Positions 24,061 through 37,218 are shown, counted from the first letter of the stretch. The stretch: DNA of 64,000 nucleotides from Hemileia vastatrix (GCA_030280995.1 JASXTE010000002.1:35297183-35361182), one strand, 5' to 3'. The notes: a model not told the origin generated them from the letters alone. Program-made: numbers and translations.

Positions 24061-24720
24061 CTCTTGTCCTTCTCTTTTTCTCTCCATTCCCCCCTTCTTG
24101 ACAGCCTCAATCCCCCTCCCTCATCATTCCTCACATTTCCTCATCATTCCCCCTTTTATTCCCTTTAGGACTTCTTTTTCCTCCTTAGAAGCACCCCTTT
24201 TTCCCCCTTTACTCCCCCTATACCCTCTTTTCCTCCCTTTAGGCCGCCTCACCTCTCTCCCCCCCCACTGATTCCCTCCACCGTCTCCCCCCCTCACCCC
24301 TTATCCCTTTCCACTCCCTCACCACCTCCCCCATCACCTTGCCTCCATACCCATTTTCCTAGCTAATGAATTTCTAAGAAGTTTGTTTAGTATTAAAAAA
24401 TTAGTTATTTTCAAATCATTTATTACTAAACAAATTGCTTAGCAATTTTTTAGCTACTAAAAGGGGGGTGGAGGGGGGAGAGGGGAGGGGAGAGGGGAGA
24501 GGAGAGGGGAGGGGAGAGGGGAGAGGGGTGTGGGGGGGATTGTATTGGGGCTTAAGTGGGGGAAAAAAGGTGCCTAAAGGGGGAAAAGGGGGGAGGACCT
24601 GGTGAAAAAGGGGGGGAAGGGGGTTTTGAGGAGATCAAGAAGGGGGAGGCATGAGAACACCAAAAAGAGGGAAATGATGAAGACAAGGAGGGGTAATATG
24701 GGAGTTTGTAAAAGATAATT

Positions 24721-25234
24721 TTTATTATTTTTATTAACATTATTTTGTAATTTTTTTTGTATTTTTTTACAGAATATTATAAAAAAATTTTTTTATGGTT
24801 CAAGCTGGTTCAAAAATATATTTGGTGTGTTTATAATTTTGATTTTTTTTGAGAATAATTTTTCTGATACAAATTTTTTTTTTTGGTTTAAATTTTTGAT
24901 TAAAATATTTTTTATCATTTTTTTTCAAGAAATTTAAGTGGTATATTCAACACCAAATACCTTAAAAATTCATTTTTTTGTCAAATAACTTTACAGATCT
25001 ATGTATTTATTTTTATTTTTTAGTAATGGCCCAAGGACCTTGAGTTTTATAAATGGGAATCATGACAACATTTATTTGTTTCATGAAGTTCCTCAGCCTA
25101 CACTTGTGGAAACTCCCAAAAATTTGTTTCCAGATGTATCCAAATTTTAGCTAGAGGAATTCTCATTACTTTAAAACTAGGGATATTAATATATATTAAT
25201 TGTTTATATATTAATTTATGTAATTATATTAAAT
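24721..25234. other. AT-rich spacer, nothing recognised
   Basis: T-rich sequence with no gene or clear repeat. Confidence 0.45.
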
Positions 25235-25640
25235 TTTGGTGATTCCCACCCCTTAATTCAATAAAAAGCAGGGGGTTTATTGCTAAATTTTCTAATCTAA
25301 CATGTAAAGGTTTTGGTGATACCATCCCTTTCTTCAATAAAATGCAGGGGGGGGGGGGGTATTGCCAAATTTTCATATCAGACTTGCAAAATTTTTGACT
25401 TGAAATTTTAATGATACCCATCCCTTACTTCAATAAAATGCAGGGGGTAGTATTGCCAAAATTACTTATAAGACTTGCAAAATTCTTGATTCAAAAGAGT
25501 TTTGGTGATACCCATAAAATGCAGGGGGTTTTAATGCCAAATTTTTTAATAAGACTTGAAAGAATTCTGGTGATACCCACCCCTTACTTCCAAAAAATAC
25601 AGAAGGGGGATTGGAAAATTTTCAAATGAGACTTGAAAAT
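25235..25640. repeat. Minisatellite, about five units of 70-95 bp
   Basis: Units begin near 25238, 25313, 25408, 25500 and 25568 with GGTGATACCCA(T/C)CCCTTACTT, continue AATAAAATGCAGGGGG, then ATTGCCAAATTTT and AGACTTGCAAAATT. Unit length varies by internal deletions and a long G-run near 25350. Short ORFs here are repeat artefacts. Confidence 0.85.
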
Positions 25641-25885
25641 TTGATTTAAAAAAGAATTTTTAACATTAAAATATGAAGATTCAACTAATGATGGATAGGG
25701 TAATGAAATACAGGAAATTATTGTAAAATTTTATGTAAAAATAATTTTGAAAAGTTGAAGTTTGAAAGAAATAAAACAAACTAGTCATCATAAAATTTCA
25801 AATTTCCTCATAAGAATTATTGGCTTTAACACATTATATTAAAAAAATTTTCTTTGAGATCATGCTTAAATTTCATCTTTTCCAA
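25641..25885. other. AT-rich spacer, nothing recognised
   Basis: Ends where homology to the giant element begins; the junction shows no terminal repeat, so copy C is truncated here. Confidence 0.45.
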
Positions 25886-26381
25886 ACTCCCATTTGATTT
25901 GAGAAGCTAATTTGAGTTGAGTCGATTGGATATGCAATCAAATTATTGGTTTTTAAGGCATTGTCCCAGTTTTTAATGAGAATATTTTCCAAGACCTGGT
26001 TCCATTTGTCAAACCAATCTAGGTTCCAAGAGAAAGTTGACCCTGGGAAACTGCAAATGCAAAGGTGCTCAATAAAAGATTCACGGAAAATTGGTGGAAA
26101 ATTTTCTGAAACAGCTGAATTTGATTCTGGATGAGGTAGTTCAAAGGAAATGTTGCAAGAATTCATGTTGAATGATAAAAATCTGTCTAATTGCTCTTCA
26201 GTAGGGTTTTTTTCCATCCATTTGATTCTGGTGACATATCCAAAAATGAATGGCAAAAGTTGTGTATAGATCTACAAAAGTGAGAATTGAATTGAAGCAA
26301 AGTCTCATTAAAAATTCAATTAAGTGTTTGTGTGTTTTTGGGCAGGTTTCCATGAGGAAAGTTAGAGCTACTAGGGTTCAT
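25886..26381 (-). pseudogene. Accessory protein 1, truncated pseudogene (copy C)
   Basis: Complement matches exon 1 of accessory protein 1 (MEKNPTEEQLDRF, FPGSTFSWNLDWFDKW). The ancestral start lies at about 26381-26379, but the frame is broken near 26256-26340, and the gene is cut at 25886 in the middle of exon 1, so exon 2 is absent. Not functional. Confidence 0.85.
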
Positions 26382-27457
26382 TAACAGTTAGATTAAGAAA
26401 GTTTTAAATAAAATTAAACAAAGAGAGAGGATAAATTGTGGAGCTTCAAAAATTTATGATCAAAGTTGATTTAAGGAGAAGTATCACAAAAATTAAGAAT
26501 AAGAAATATTTCAACTTTATGGCATTATAATATGCATAAATTATATTTTTATATGCAATTTGAACTCAAAAGGAGTGGTACAAAAGGAAGAGAATTATTA
26601 TGTGATAAAAGCGGACTCATTTGAGAAAAGGATTTTTTTTTCTTTCAAAAAATGTTTCCACAAAAATAATTTGATAAATGTGAGGCTATGTTCATTTTTT
26701 GATTACCAAAAAATTATTTTTTGGTCCAATATGATAGTAATACATATTCCATTGAGAACTTTTTTTTAAACCTGAATAAATAGACTAGAGTGTCACTTCA
26801 TCACATTTATGGATGAAAATTTATACAAAGTTTCAGATTTTTTGTAATGCTTTAAGGTTTACACTTTTGTAGCATCTATTACTTGAGTATTTTTGATTAT
26901 TTCTTTATGGAGAATTCTACCTAGTACAGACCAATTTTCAAAGGGAAGGAAATATGTTTGTGATTGTTTTTTACAAAATATTAACCTTATTTTTGGGTTT
27001 AACTTTGAATTTTGGGGTAATTTTTAAAATAATTATGTTAAAAATATGGATTACTTTTCTTATAGTCCATAGCTAAGAATTTTTACTAAAATAGAATAAT
27101 TATAGGGTAGTTGGATATAACTCAGAAGGCACTTGATAGAAAAATAATTAAGACGCTTGTGTGTACAATAGAATTTTTTCTATGAATGAAAATATTCTGA
27201 TAAACATGCATGCATTGTTGTACAAATGCAGAGAGTATACAGAATACAAATAAAGTAGACTGCATAGCTTTTAATTAATATATAATTTATCTGATTAAAA
27301 AGTAAACATTTAAACTTAAATAATTTCAACACATATTCCATCATATTCTTTTGATAAAAAAATATAGCTTATATTAGCTAGTGCCTTGCAAAAAAAGGAA
27401 TACCTTCAATCGGTAAATTACAACATCTAACTTATTCCTACATTTATCACAATTACA
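26382..27457. other. Divergent intergenic region, copy C
   Basis: Counterpart of 36144-37218 in copy B, diverged. No genes. Confidence 0.6.
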
Positions 27458-30400
27458 ATGCCTCCATTTTTTCATGTATGTCAATTTCAAGAACTTGGAT
27501 GTGTCAATAGAAAGTATCAAACTTCTTCTGGGTCCTTTGAAGTTGGTATGGCTTTCAAAAGCTGTCAGCCTGTATATCCCCAGGACTGAGTAAAAAGTGC
27601 TTTTAAGTTATGTTAAACACATGAACTATACATGGGAACAATAAATGAGAGTACACAAACAGTATACATAAGTAAAATTATGATAATACACAAAAAATGC
27701 CATTATAACACCTTATATACACACATATTTCCACCTTTTATAGGTCTTATGTACTTAATATTAAGTTGGAATATGTTAGGGTAATCTTAAGAGCCTTAAG
27801 TATAAGGCTACATAATTTTTAAGTACACTTAAAGCTGTTATATTCATTGTTTTACACAAAAAACAAGAAATGCGCTTTATTTCACTTAAAAGTTGACTAT
27901 ATGCGCTATAAAATTGAGAATATCAAAATTGCGCTTTGACAGATCAATTGGGCTCATTAAGGACTATTGATTTGGCTATTTAAATGTATAAAAATAACTT
28001 TTTTCAAAATTGGTGTTTTTTATGCCAGAAATGGCTTCTGTGTACTGGCCACATACTGCCTGCTTTTTTCCCGTGTGAATAGCTTCATTTTTAGCAAATT
28101 TAGCTTTTTCACACTATAATTACCCCACATTCTACGCCCACTGTGGGGAAACACACTAAAATAGGTGACAGGCGCTTATTTAGTGTCCTAGCTTAATTAA
28201 TAATGCATTGACCTTGTTTATATGCACTAATTTCATTAATAACCTCACTCTTGGCGTCTTATTTCATCACCACGCTTAAATTTGCCTAATTTTAGTCAAG
28301 GATTTACCCATGCAAGTGCCTGCCAAGGACTGCATGTAGTTACCCCACATCTCACACTCTTTTTTAAGTTTTTGGGTGGTTTCTCAGTCAATTTTGGTTA
28401 TTTTTGGATGGGAATTTCACGTAGTATAATGTCAAAATTAGCCCCTCCATTTCTACAGTAAATCCCCCTTATTATTAAGCTATTACTAACCTTAAAAAGT
28501 CTCCTTTAGTCTTTTATATTATTGTTTTATACGCATATACTCTCTTTTTGTCTTTTTCTTTAATTTTGATGGATTTCCCTTATTATTACAGGATTTTGAC
28601 GGTTGTTACTTGTCTAATTATGTCATGGGTCACTAGGGATGTTTATGGGCATGTCTATAAGTTGTTTTGAGGCGTCATTAACTGTATATTGGATGGTACA
28701 TCAAGGGATTTATGGGGGAACTCAGTTTGTATAAAAGGAGGAGGTTTTTGGGTCTTGTTTCTACATTCCTTATCATTTACAATTAACCAATATAACCAAA
28801 TAAATTACAATACATATCAATTAGTACTTTTATAAGACTTTTGAATAGTATCTGAATTATTGAAATCTTTTTTTCTACCAACTAAAAAGATTGTAAGCCA
28901 CATATAAAAATAGTGAGAATTATATTACTGAAACCCTTATTCTGAATTATATTTTACTGCTTGTTGGATTTATACTGCAGTATTCATATAGGACCATTTA
29001 AATCTTCTAGAAAAAGACTTTTCAAGCTAGTTCATGTCCTTTTAGTTGATCTTAGCCTGACAAAAGCTCTAATTCTTATGCAAAACATCAAGAGGAAAGA
29101 AATAAGAAGACCCAGATGGTTATGTCTTCCAACAATCCACTTAACATTGGAAGTTCCATCTCCACAGAAACTGTAATCTGTATATCTTTAGTTCAAAGTG
29201 AGAATAAAAGTCTTTATGATGTTTTGATGATTTATTATATAGGGACAGAAGTATCTTCAACAGTCTCTAGAAACTCAAATCTTGGGGAATGGCATAGCCA
29301 AATAATTATGTGGCAGGCAGAAAAGCTTTCTCTGATTCATCATATGAGCAAAGAAGGTTGTACTCAATTTTTGGATGAAGAAATTAAGAAGCTCAAACTT
29401 CTAGGTGATAGTGGAAGACTGGATTCTGATAGCATTGTCCACCAGATCCCATGCTCGATAGATACAGTTTTTAGTCAATTGAAGCTCAATCAATCATTTT
29501 TCACTAAAACATGCTGTACTAAATGCTTTGCTATCTTAACAATCTATACTATGTTGCAATCAACCGTTTTTTTCATCCTCAAAGCACTATTTAAAAATTT
29601 TTGGACCAGGAAAAATTGTAGTTAAATGTGATGAAAGGCTTTATTTGATGAAGAAACATCAAGAACATGTAAAATACTATTCTCTTAAAACATTTCATCA
29701 CCATTCTTTTATCAACTGGCTCAAGGAAAAGATCAAACTGTTCAAATTTGAGATTCTGATTGAGAAGAAAACCCCTGTGGCAGAAGATGTAGAGTGTGAC
29801 TTGATGAAAGATGTTTGTGATGGTTCAATTTGGAAAAACATTCCCATTACCACTCCAGCTCTGGGTGGCAATGATGATGAATATACAATAACTTCAGGAA
29901 ACTTAATGTTTACTTTATATGTCAACTGGTTTAGGCCTGGTGGTAATAGGATTGGAGGTCATCAGAAGTCTGTAGGCAATATTATGATGGTGTGTATGAA
30001 ACTACCTCAAGAAGATAGATACAAAATGGAAAATCTTTTTTGTATCCTATTATACCTGGACCAACAGAACCCACAAGTGAAAAGCTTAATAAACTTCTAA
30101 AACCGCTGGTTAATGATCTACCAACTCTATGGGATGGTATATTGATTGAAAAGACGCATCTTTATCCACTAGTCCAGAAATTAAGAGTTGTATTGTTCTC
30201 TTTGGTAGGTGACATTCCTGCAATACAAAAATTGGCTGGCTTTTCGAGTCACTCTGCAAGAATTTTCTGCTCTTTCTGTAATATCTCTAAAGATGAAATT
30301 AGTGAAGATAATGTGGGAAATTTTTCATTACCAAATCATGAGGATCATATGTGCTGGGAAACAAAGTAGAAAAATTCTAAGTCACATTGGGAGCGTGTGT

Positions 30401-31715
30401 CAATTGTTAAGAATCATGGGGTACAATAGAGTGAGCTGAATAACCTTGAATATTGGTGTCCAACTGAATATTTCTCAATTGATTTTATGCATTCACATAT
30501 GCTTGGCAACCTAAAAGATCACAGTCTAAGATATTTTCAAATAAAAAATGCAGCAAAAGATCTAGAAAGAAAGCTTGAAAATGGATAAAAATTGGCATGT
30601 AAGAGAAGAAGATGATGATTTATTTTCTGATACTTCACTGCACAAACATTCTAAAAAATGTAGAAGTAGCTTAAGCACCAAGAATAATGATGATGATACA
30701 GGACACAGAAGAGAGCACAAGCAGCAAAGACTTACAAGTTCAAGAATGTCATCAAGTCATCATAGACTAGATAGTGAAGGATTGGGAACAAATTGATCAA
30801 GAAGCCAGAGTAGCTCATCCAGCTCCAAATTTATTCCTCCATATAGCAATTTGGCCTAATTACAGTCTCACAGCAGTGGCAGTAGGAATTAATTGTATAA
30901 CTTAAGGCAACAAAGCAGTAGCATATCACAGAGTGAAGGATCTCACTCATCAAATGAGACAGCTAGAGATGAAGAAAATAAAAGGAAAGGTAAGGAGAAA
31001 GAAAATGAAGGTAGTAGTAATCCACAAATCACAGCAGCAGAGCTACAGGCTGTATGGAAGATGATTGATCAAGTAAGAAGGCCTTCCTGGCTAACACATG
31101 TTCTTAAATCAGTAGGATCTAAAAATTCAGGACCCCTCAAGGCAGCAGAATGGCACATGCTGTATACTCTCTACTTCCCTTTGTTGCTTATACCCCTTTG
31201 GTTTGAAAAATTTAAAGAATCTGAATCTTCAGCTTCCTCAGCTGAAAAACCAAGAGAATATTATCTTCTCAAGTCACTTGTAACATTATGCTCGATCACC
31301 AATTTTTTGACATTAAAAAATATACAGACTAATGAGCTTAAAGATCTAGATCAATTTCTGTTAGATTATTGTGAGTGCCTGGAAGAGGGTTGGAAGAGTA
31401 TTAACACAAATCCAAATCTGCATATCACTCAACATTATCCTGAAATGATAAAGCATCTTGGTCCACCATCAGGTACAGCTACTTGGTCTGGAGAGCGGGT
31501 GAATCATATATTATCTGAAATTCCAAACAATCACCATCCACATATGTAATGTTTGTAAGCAATGATTTTAAAAACTCAGCTGTGCTAATTTATTAATATT
31601 GACCACAGGAGAGATAGCACTAAAAATTCTCAAACATTGGTATCAGAAGTCTAGGGTGTTAGATCTTAGTGAAGCTGAAGATAAAGATCAATGTGAGACT
31701 AAAAAAATCCATATT
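27458..31715 (+). pseudogene. Tnp2 transposase pseudogene, 5' portion (copy C)
   Basis: Starts with the ancestral ATG at 27458 (PPFFHVCQ) and can be followed through the whole Tnp2 core to 31715. It is broken by a solo LTR in exon 1, by frameshifts (for example after KCFAILT near 29540 and after MENLFC near 30040), by stops (TAG at 30367, TAG at 30427) and by a CGA to TGA change at 30794. Copy B then interrupts it within exon 3; the 3' part continues at 58734. Confidence 0.92.
27563..29062 (+). mobile_element. Solo LTR of an LTR retrotransposon, 1,500 bp
   Basis: Begins TGTCAGCC and ends AGCCTGACA (TG...CA with inverted ends TGTCAG/CTGACA) and is flanked by a 5-bp target duplication AAAGC (27558-27562 and 29063-29067). 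Copy B at 37315-37325 preserves the empty site. A TATAAAAG box at 28730-28737 marks the likely promoter, so the LTR is in plus orientation. No internal region or second LTR is present, so it arose by LTR-LTR recombination. Most similar in layout to Ty3/gypsy-type LTRs, but class cannot be set from an LTR alone. Confidence 0.9.
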
Positions 31716-31756
31716 CACCACAGAAAATTTGGGGGGGTATTGCTAGCAATACCCCT
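31713..31756 (+). repeat. Left target duplication and terminal inverted repeat of copy B
   Basis: ATT at 31713-31715, then CACCACAGAAAATTTGGGGG followed by the 20-bp perfect palindrome GGGTATTGCTAGCAATACCC. The palindrome follows a G-run, so the end could fold into a hairpin just inside the cleavage site. Confidence 0.93.
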
Positions 31757-32610
31757 CATTTAAAAATGTTGGGAAGTGGTTGGAAAGCTGTTGGAAGGCT
31801 GTTGGGAGTTCATTGTGAAACCAGATTTAAATTAATTGGACAAAGATTTGGTAATCAGTTAGACCTAGGTTCAACCAAACTCAATCACAGGTTTCTTGGA
31901 GCTTGGTGATTACTTTGATTTTGAGCTGAGCACAGATTGAGCAAAGCTTGAACATATCATTTAACATATCATAATATTCACTTTCCCATCTTGTGGAAAG
32001 CAAAATTTGATATTCGTTCTAAGAATATCTACATATATTTTCTTGCCAAGTTGGTAACAGAAGGTTAAACTGTAGTATCTCAATTATTACACTAGACTAC
32101 ATAGATATTTGATAAAACATACAATTCAAATCAATTTTAATATTATTGAGATCACCATAAGTGTCTTTCCAAAGACTTACAAAAAGTATGTTAGTATCAA
32201 GATATCGTTCTAGGTAGTAGTTTCAATTTGGATTTTGAACTGACATCTAAAGCATTTTACTATTAGACAGAAACATAAATAAGTGTAATAAGAGTGAAAT
32301 TATTCTATTTTGTGATTATAATGTAACAATAATGCACATTTTTATTGAGAAAATTTTTCTTCCTCCACAAACCAAAATTTACTCTATAGGCTCAAGATTT
32401 ATTTTTAAGACATATTATTCATTTCAGTTATCATTGATTTACTTCCAATATTTATTAAAAAGATAATAATAATACATGTGAAAGAATTATGAGCTTAGCA
32501 TAGCATATGCTAAAAAGTTATTTTGTCGTTTTATTCAAAACTGATTCTTCATTTTTTGCTTCAATTCATCTTTTAACAACCACTATCTTCAGATACTATT
32601 CTTACTTAAT
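31757..32610. other. Left subterminal non-coding region, copy B
   Basis: Same as 14159-15012 in copy A, reversed. Contains short GGAAG/TTGGAA and TGAGC repeats and should include the SNF2 promoter. Confidence 0.55.
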
Positions 32611-35038
32611 ATGTCAAGTCTCAGATGTGTTGGACAGTTCTCAATAACAATCGATCAAATTTATATGAATGTAATTTCAAGATTTCAAAACTCACCGACC
32701 CCCACAATTTTACAGCGAGGCCATTCGAATGTTCATATTTTTGGACTATTTGAAGAAAGAAAACCAACCTTGTTGGTAATCTTTCTCAAGTGCAGAGTCA
32801 GCACATTGGACCACTATTGGGTGACATTGGCTCTGGATCTCACCATTTAAACCAAAGAAGTGCCTTGAATCCTATGAAGCCTTTCTATTTTCATGCTTAC
32901 TTGGTTCCAGTTTTTGGTAATCAGTATCAACTTTGGGGATGCCTCTTTTCTTCAAGTACACTAATCAGTCTTGCTAAAGAAGCATTTTCTTCTGCACAAA
33001 TCGATTTATGTCCAATCCTGAACTACGACTCCACTATCTTTTTTAATATCCCGCATGTAATTTTTGAAGGCTCTTTCCAAATATCTCAGAGTACTCAAGA
33101 TTGGAAAGCTGATCAACTTATCCGAGGAATCAAAACAGTTCTCAAAACACATCAACTTCAAGCAATAAATTTTATGATTGACAATGAACGAATGTTAAAG
33201 GAAAAGTTGGATATCATGTGGAGGCACCAGGACAACCATTGGCTTAGAACTGGATTCGATGACTATAAAGATCAGTTTCCTAACAATCAATTGCCGCCTG
33301 AAGGAAACGGGTCAATACTTGCTGATGATATGGGTTTGGGAAAGACACTTTCAACTCTTTCTCTTATAAGTGCAACTCAAGGTGAAGCAAGACAATTCCA
33401 GGTATCAGAAAATCAAGAAGGTATTAATCGGAGTTCAGCCACACTGATTATATGCCCCCTGGCAACACTATCGAATTGGATCAATGAAATAAGTGTGCAC
33501 TTTGAAGATAATGCACTTCCTTTCAAGGTTCTTTATGGGAAGGATTGTCAAAATACTAATGTCAATGAGCTACAGGACACTGCTATTGTTTTAACGACCT
33601 ATGAAATAGCTAGCCCAACGATGTCAAAAAATCAAAGCCAAAAAAAGATACCGGTGACTCAAATGCTCTTTTGGTATAGAGTTGTTTTAGATGAAGCTCA
33701 GTTAGTGCCCATTTCTATATCTAAAACTTAAAACTTAATTTTTATTATCAATTTTTATAAATATTCTTTTAGTTACATTAAAAATCCTTACTCGCAGAGG
33801 GCTCAAACAATATTTGACTTGGAATCCCAACACCGACTATGCTTGACTGGAACTCCACTTCAGAACAGGCCCACTGACCTTCAAAGTCTCATATTTTTTC
33901 TTAGAATCGAAAAGTGGCAAGAAGACTGGTTATGGAAGAATTTCCTTTTTCCAGGTTTGCAAAAAGGAAAGGCTAATTCTATTAAATCAATCAATCACTT
34001 AATGAAAGTCATAAGCCTACGTAGAACAAAGGATGCAATTTTGTCTCTTCCAAAAAAGATTCAAAGGGGGATATCGGTTCAATTAGCAGATCCATGGAGG
34101 TCTAAACTTGATGTGCTTCAAGAAGGATTCACTGAGCGATATGGGCCCTCCAGAAGCACTGACTTCCCTTGGGACTCATCTGAGTTTCTAAGAGAGCTGA
34201 TGATTTTAAGAAAATTCTGCAACCATCCAATCTACGAAAATCTGGATGAAACTCCAACTTTTGATTTCACCTGGCAGCATTCCGCAAAGATTTGTCATCT
34301 TATAGGCCACTTAAAAAACTTTTTGTCTGGTGAAAGGGATATAAATTTTCCAAAAGCTGTTATATTCTCCAACTTTGCAGACTTTTTGCAGATGTAAGTG
34401 ATTCTATAATGAATTGTTTTACAAAATTGTGTTGGCTTATTAAAAACAATTTTCTAGTATTTCAAAATAGAATAAAAATGGCTTTAGATGACCACAATAT
34501 TAGGTATACCCAGCTTACGGGTGAACTCAGCCGGACAAAGCGAGACAAAAATATGCATGAATTCCATTTTAATAAAAATTGCCAAGTTTTGGTTGGAACG
34601 ATTCAGGCTGCAGGAGTGGGTATAGATCTCAGGTGTGCTCAAAATGTATATATAATGGTGAGCTCAATGTCTTTTATTTCATATTAAGAACAAAAATATT
34701 AAATTTTTTATATGTTCAATGTTGAAATAGGAGCCAAATTGGAATCCAGCAGTTGAGCAACAGGCTGTTGATCGGCTGTATAGAATGGGGCAGCAAAATG
34801 AAGTAAATGTTTTGAATTATTTTGTACAAGGAAGTATAGAATTCAGCATGTATAAGATTCAAAGGAAAAAAATGGAGCTAACAATGTAAGCCAAATTTCA
34901 TTTCTATAAATTTTAATGATAATAGTAATCATTAAAATTATGTTTTTGTTTTCAAGGCTAAGTGTCCCAAACAGTGGAAATGAGGAGTATGAGTGTGCAA
35001 ACCTATTATTAAGGGAGTTTGTCAATCACTCACATTAG
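32611..35038 (+). pseudogene. SNF2-family ATPase/helicase, frameshifted copy B
   Basis: Exons 32611-33700, 33773-34393, 34471-34657, 34731-34885 and 34957-35038, matching the intact copy A gene. One C is missing from a CCC run at 32768-32769 (CCAACCTTG here, CCAACCCTTG in A). The shift falls at about codon 53 and leads to a stop at 32848-32850, before every helicase motif. Translation could in principle restart downstream (ATG at 32878 is in the correct frame), which would retain the whole ATPase core but lose the N-terminal ~90 residues. All motifs (ADDMGLGKT, DEAH across the intron, LTGTPLQN, AVDRLYRMGQ) are otherwise intact. A sequencing or assembly error in the C-run cannot be excluded. 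Confidence 0.85.
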
Positions 35039-36143
35039 AGGAACAAAGAATTTCAAGGAGAGCAGGTAAATTTATGGGATTTTGAGGATTTAAAAGTCTG
35101 AGTTGTTGAGGATTTAGAGATGCAAGATATAAGGGAGAATAACAGTCATTCGGCAAACCCCGGGGGACATGAGAAGGATTAAGGTTAGGGGATAATGTTG
35201 AAACCAAACTGATTCTTTTGTACAAGGCCAAGTCCTTTAGCACACTGCCAGAGTAGGTTGAATTATCTCGAATATCAAAGTGTTGTTGGTCAAGATATTG
35301 TGCAACTTTAGAAAAATCTTCAGACCTCCATTGCATTAAGATACGTCTTAACGATCCATCATTATCAATTTCGGTGTCTGAACAACATTTGATGTTTGTG
35401 AAAAGGTTGTGATAAGTTTCACAATGTGGAAGTTGTTTAAGAAGTTTAGTTCGGTTAACTGAATTCTAAGAATCTTTGTTATTTGAAATAAAGGTCATAA
35501 ATAAAAACGGTTGAAAAAAAAGGGATTTTCATACTTTTTTTTTTATTCTATATTTATGCTTTCTCACTTTGATTATTTCTTGAGAGCTATGAGAATCCTT
35601 CCCAAGTCTTAATCTATCAGCATGACCTAAAAACCAACGGTGAAGAACTCCTATTTGATTTGAGAAGCTAATTTGAGTTGAGTCAATTGGATATGCAATC
35701 AAATTATTGGTTTTTAAGGCATTGTCCCAGTGTTTAATGAGAATATTTGCCAAGACCTGGTTCCATTTGTCAAACCAATCTAGGTTCCAAGCGAAAGTTG
35801 ATCCTGGGAAACCACACATGCGAAGGTGCTCAATAAAAGATTCACGGAAAATTGGTGGAAACTTTTCTGAAACCGCTGAATTTGATTCTGGATGAGGTAG
35901 TTCAAAGGCAATGTTGCAAGAATTCATGTCGAATGATGAAAATCTGTCTAATTGCTCTTCAGTAGGGTTTTGTTTCCATCCATTTGATTCTGGTGACATA
36001 TCCAAAAGTGAACGACAAAAATTGTGTATAGATCTACAAAAGTGAGAATTGAATGGAGGCAAAGTCTCATTAAAAATTCTATTAAGTGTTCTTGTGTTTG
36101 TGGGCAGGTTTCCATGAGGAAAGTAAGAGCTACTAGGGTTCAT
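35022..36143 (-). CDS. Transposon accessory protein 1, copy B
   Basis: Exons 36143-35535 and 35465-35022, 350 residues, identical in predicted sequence to copy A. It is convergent with the SNF2 gene, and the two stop codons overlap by 17 bp (35022-35038), so their transcripts must overlap and could pair. Conserved blocks shared with accessory protein 2 are the W...WNQV region, the basic KYRIKKK run and the LPNDCYSPLYLASL block. The family is unknown to me; the paralogy is the only firm statement. Confidence 0.75.
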
Positions 36144-37218
36144 AAATAATAAGATTAAGAAAGTGTTCAATTAAATTAAACAAAGAGGAAGGATAAATTG
36201 TTGAGCTCCAAAACTTTATGATCAAAGTTGATTTAAGGAGAAATATCACAAAAATTAAGAATAAGAAATATTTCGACTTTATGGAATTATAATATGCATA
36301 AATTATATTTTTATATGCAACTTGAACTCAAAAGGAATGGTATAAAATAAAGAGAATGATTATGTGATAAAAGCAGACTCATTTAAGAAACGGATTTTTT
36401 TTTCTTTTCAAAAAATTCTTCCACAAAAATAATTTGTTAAATGTGAGGCTATGTTCATTTTTTGATTACCAAAAAATTATTTTTGGTCCAATATGATAGT
36501 AATACATATTCTTTTGAGTAATTTTTTTCAACCTGAATAAATAGACTAGAGTGTCACTTCATCGCATTTATGTATGAAAAGTTATACAAGGTTTCAGCTT
36601 TTATGTAATTCTTTAAGGTTTACACTTTTGTAGCATCTATTATTTGAGTATTTTTGATTTTTTCTTTATAGAAAATTCTACCTAGTACAGACCAATTTTC
36701 AAGTTGAAAGAAATATGTTTGTGATTGTTTTTTACAAAATATTAAACTTATTTTTGGGTTTAACTTTGATTTTTGGGGTAATTTTTTAAATAATTATGTT
36801 AAAAATATGGATTACTTTTCTTATAGTCCATAACTAAGAATTTTTATCAAAATCAAATAATTATAGGGTAGTTAGATATAACTCAGAAGGCATTTGATAG
36901 AAAAATAATTAAGATGCTTGTGCGTACAACAGAATTTTTTCTATGATAGAAAATATTCTGATAAACATGCATGCATTGTTGTACAAATGCAGAGAGTATA
37001 CAGAATACAAATAAAGTAGACTGCATAACTTTAAATTAATATATAATTTATCCGATTAAAAATTAAACATTTAAACTTAAATAATTTCAACACATATTCC
37101 ATCATATTCTTTTGATAAAAAAATGTAGCTTATATTAGCTAGTGCCTTTCAAAAAAAGGAATACCTTCAATCGGTAACTTCGAATAGCTAACTTATTCCT
37201 ACAATTATCACAATTACA
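36144..37218. other. Divergent promoter region between accessory protein 1 and transposase, copy B
   Basis: About 1.1 kb of AT-rich sequence, no ORF. Contains GCATGCATG-type palindromes near 36968 and a polyT/polyA-rich stretch. It should drive both flanking genes. Confidence 0.55.

Larger units (their letters stand above)
23700..24720. repeat. Pyrimidine tract followed by purine tract (imperfect giant hairpin)
   Basis: The plus strand is almost purely C/T from about 23700 to 24360 and almost purely G/A from about 24463 to 24710. Between them lies a recognisable inverted repeat (GAAGTTTGTTTAGTA at ~24378 against TACTAAACAAATTGCTTAG at ~24423). The layout fits a large decayed foldback whose arms are strand-asymmetric and could form hairpin or triplex DNA. 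Confidence 0.7.
25886..31715 (+). mobile_element. Older giant-element copy C, left part (5'-truncated, decayed)
   Basis: From about 25886 the sequence follows copy B from 35648 onward, with many substitutions, indels and stops. The left terminus and SNF2 gene are missing. It is interrupted at 27563-29062 by a solo LTR and at 31716 by copy B, and resumes at 58734. Where copies A and B have CpG, copy C mostly has TpG or CpA. Confidence 0.9.

Noticed and set aside
23907..24134. Glu/Arg/Lys-rich 75-residue protein
   Set aside because: It is the translation of the 13-bp minisatellite.
25411..25629. Short ORFs over 25224-25629
   Set aside because: Translations of the minisatellite units.
15684..25885. 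Host protein-coding genes or tRNA/rRNA genes in the spacer
   Set aside because: None recognised on either strand; the only coding trace is the copia relic.
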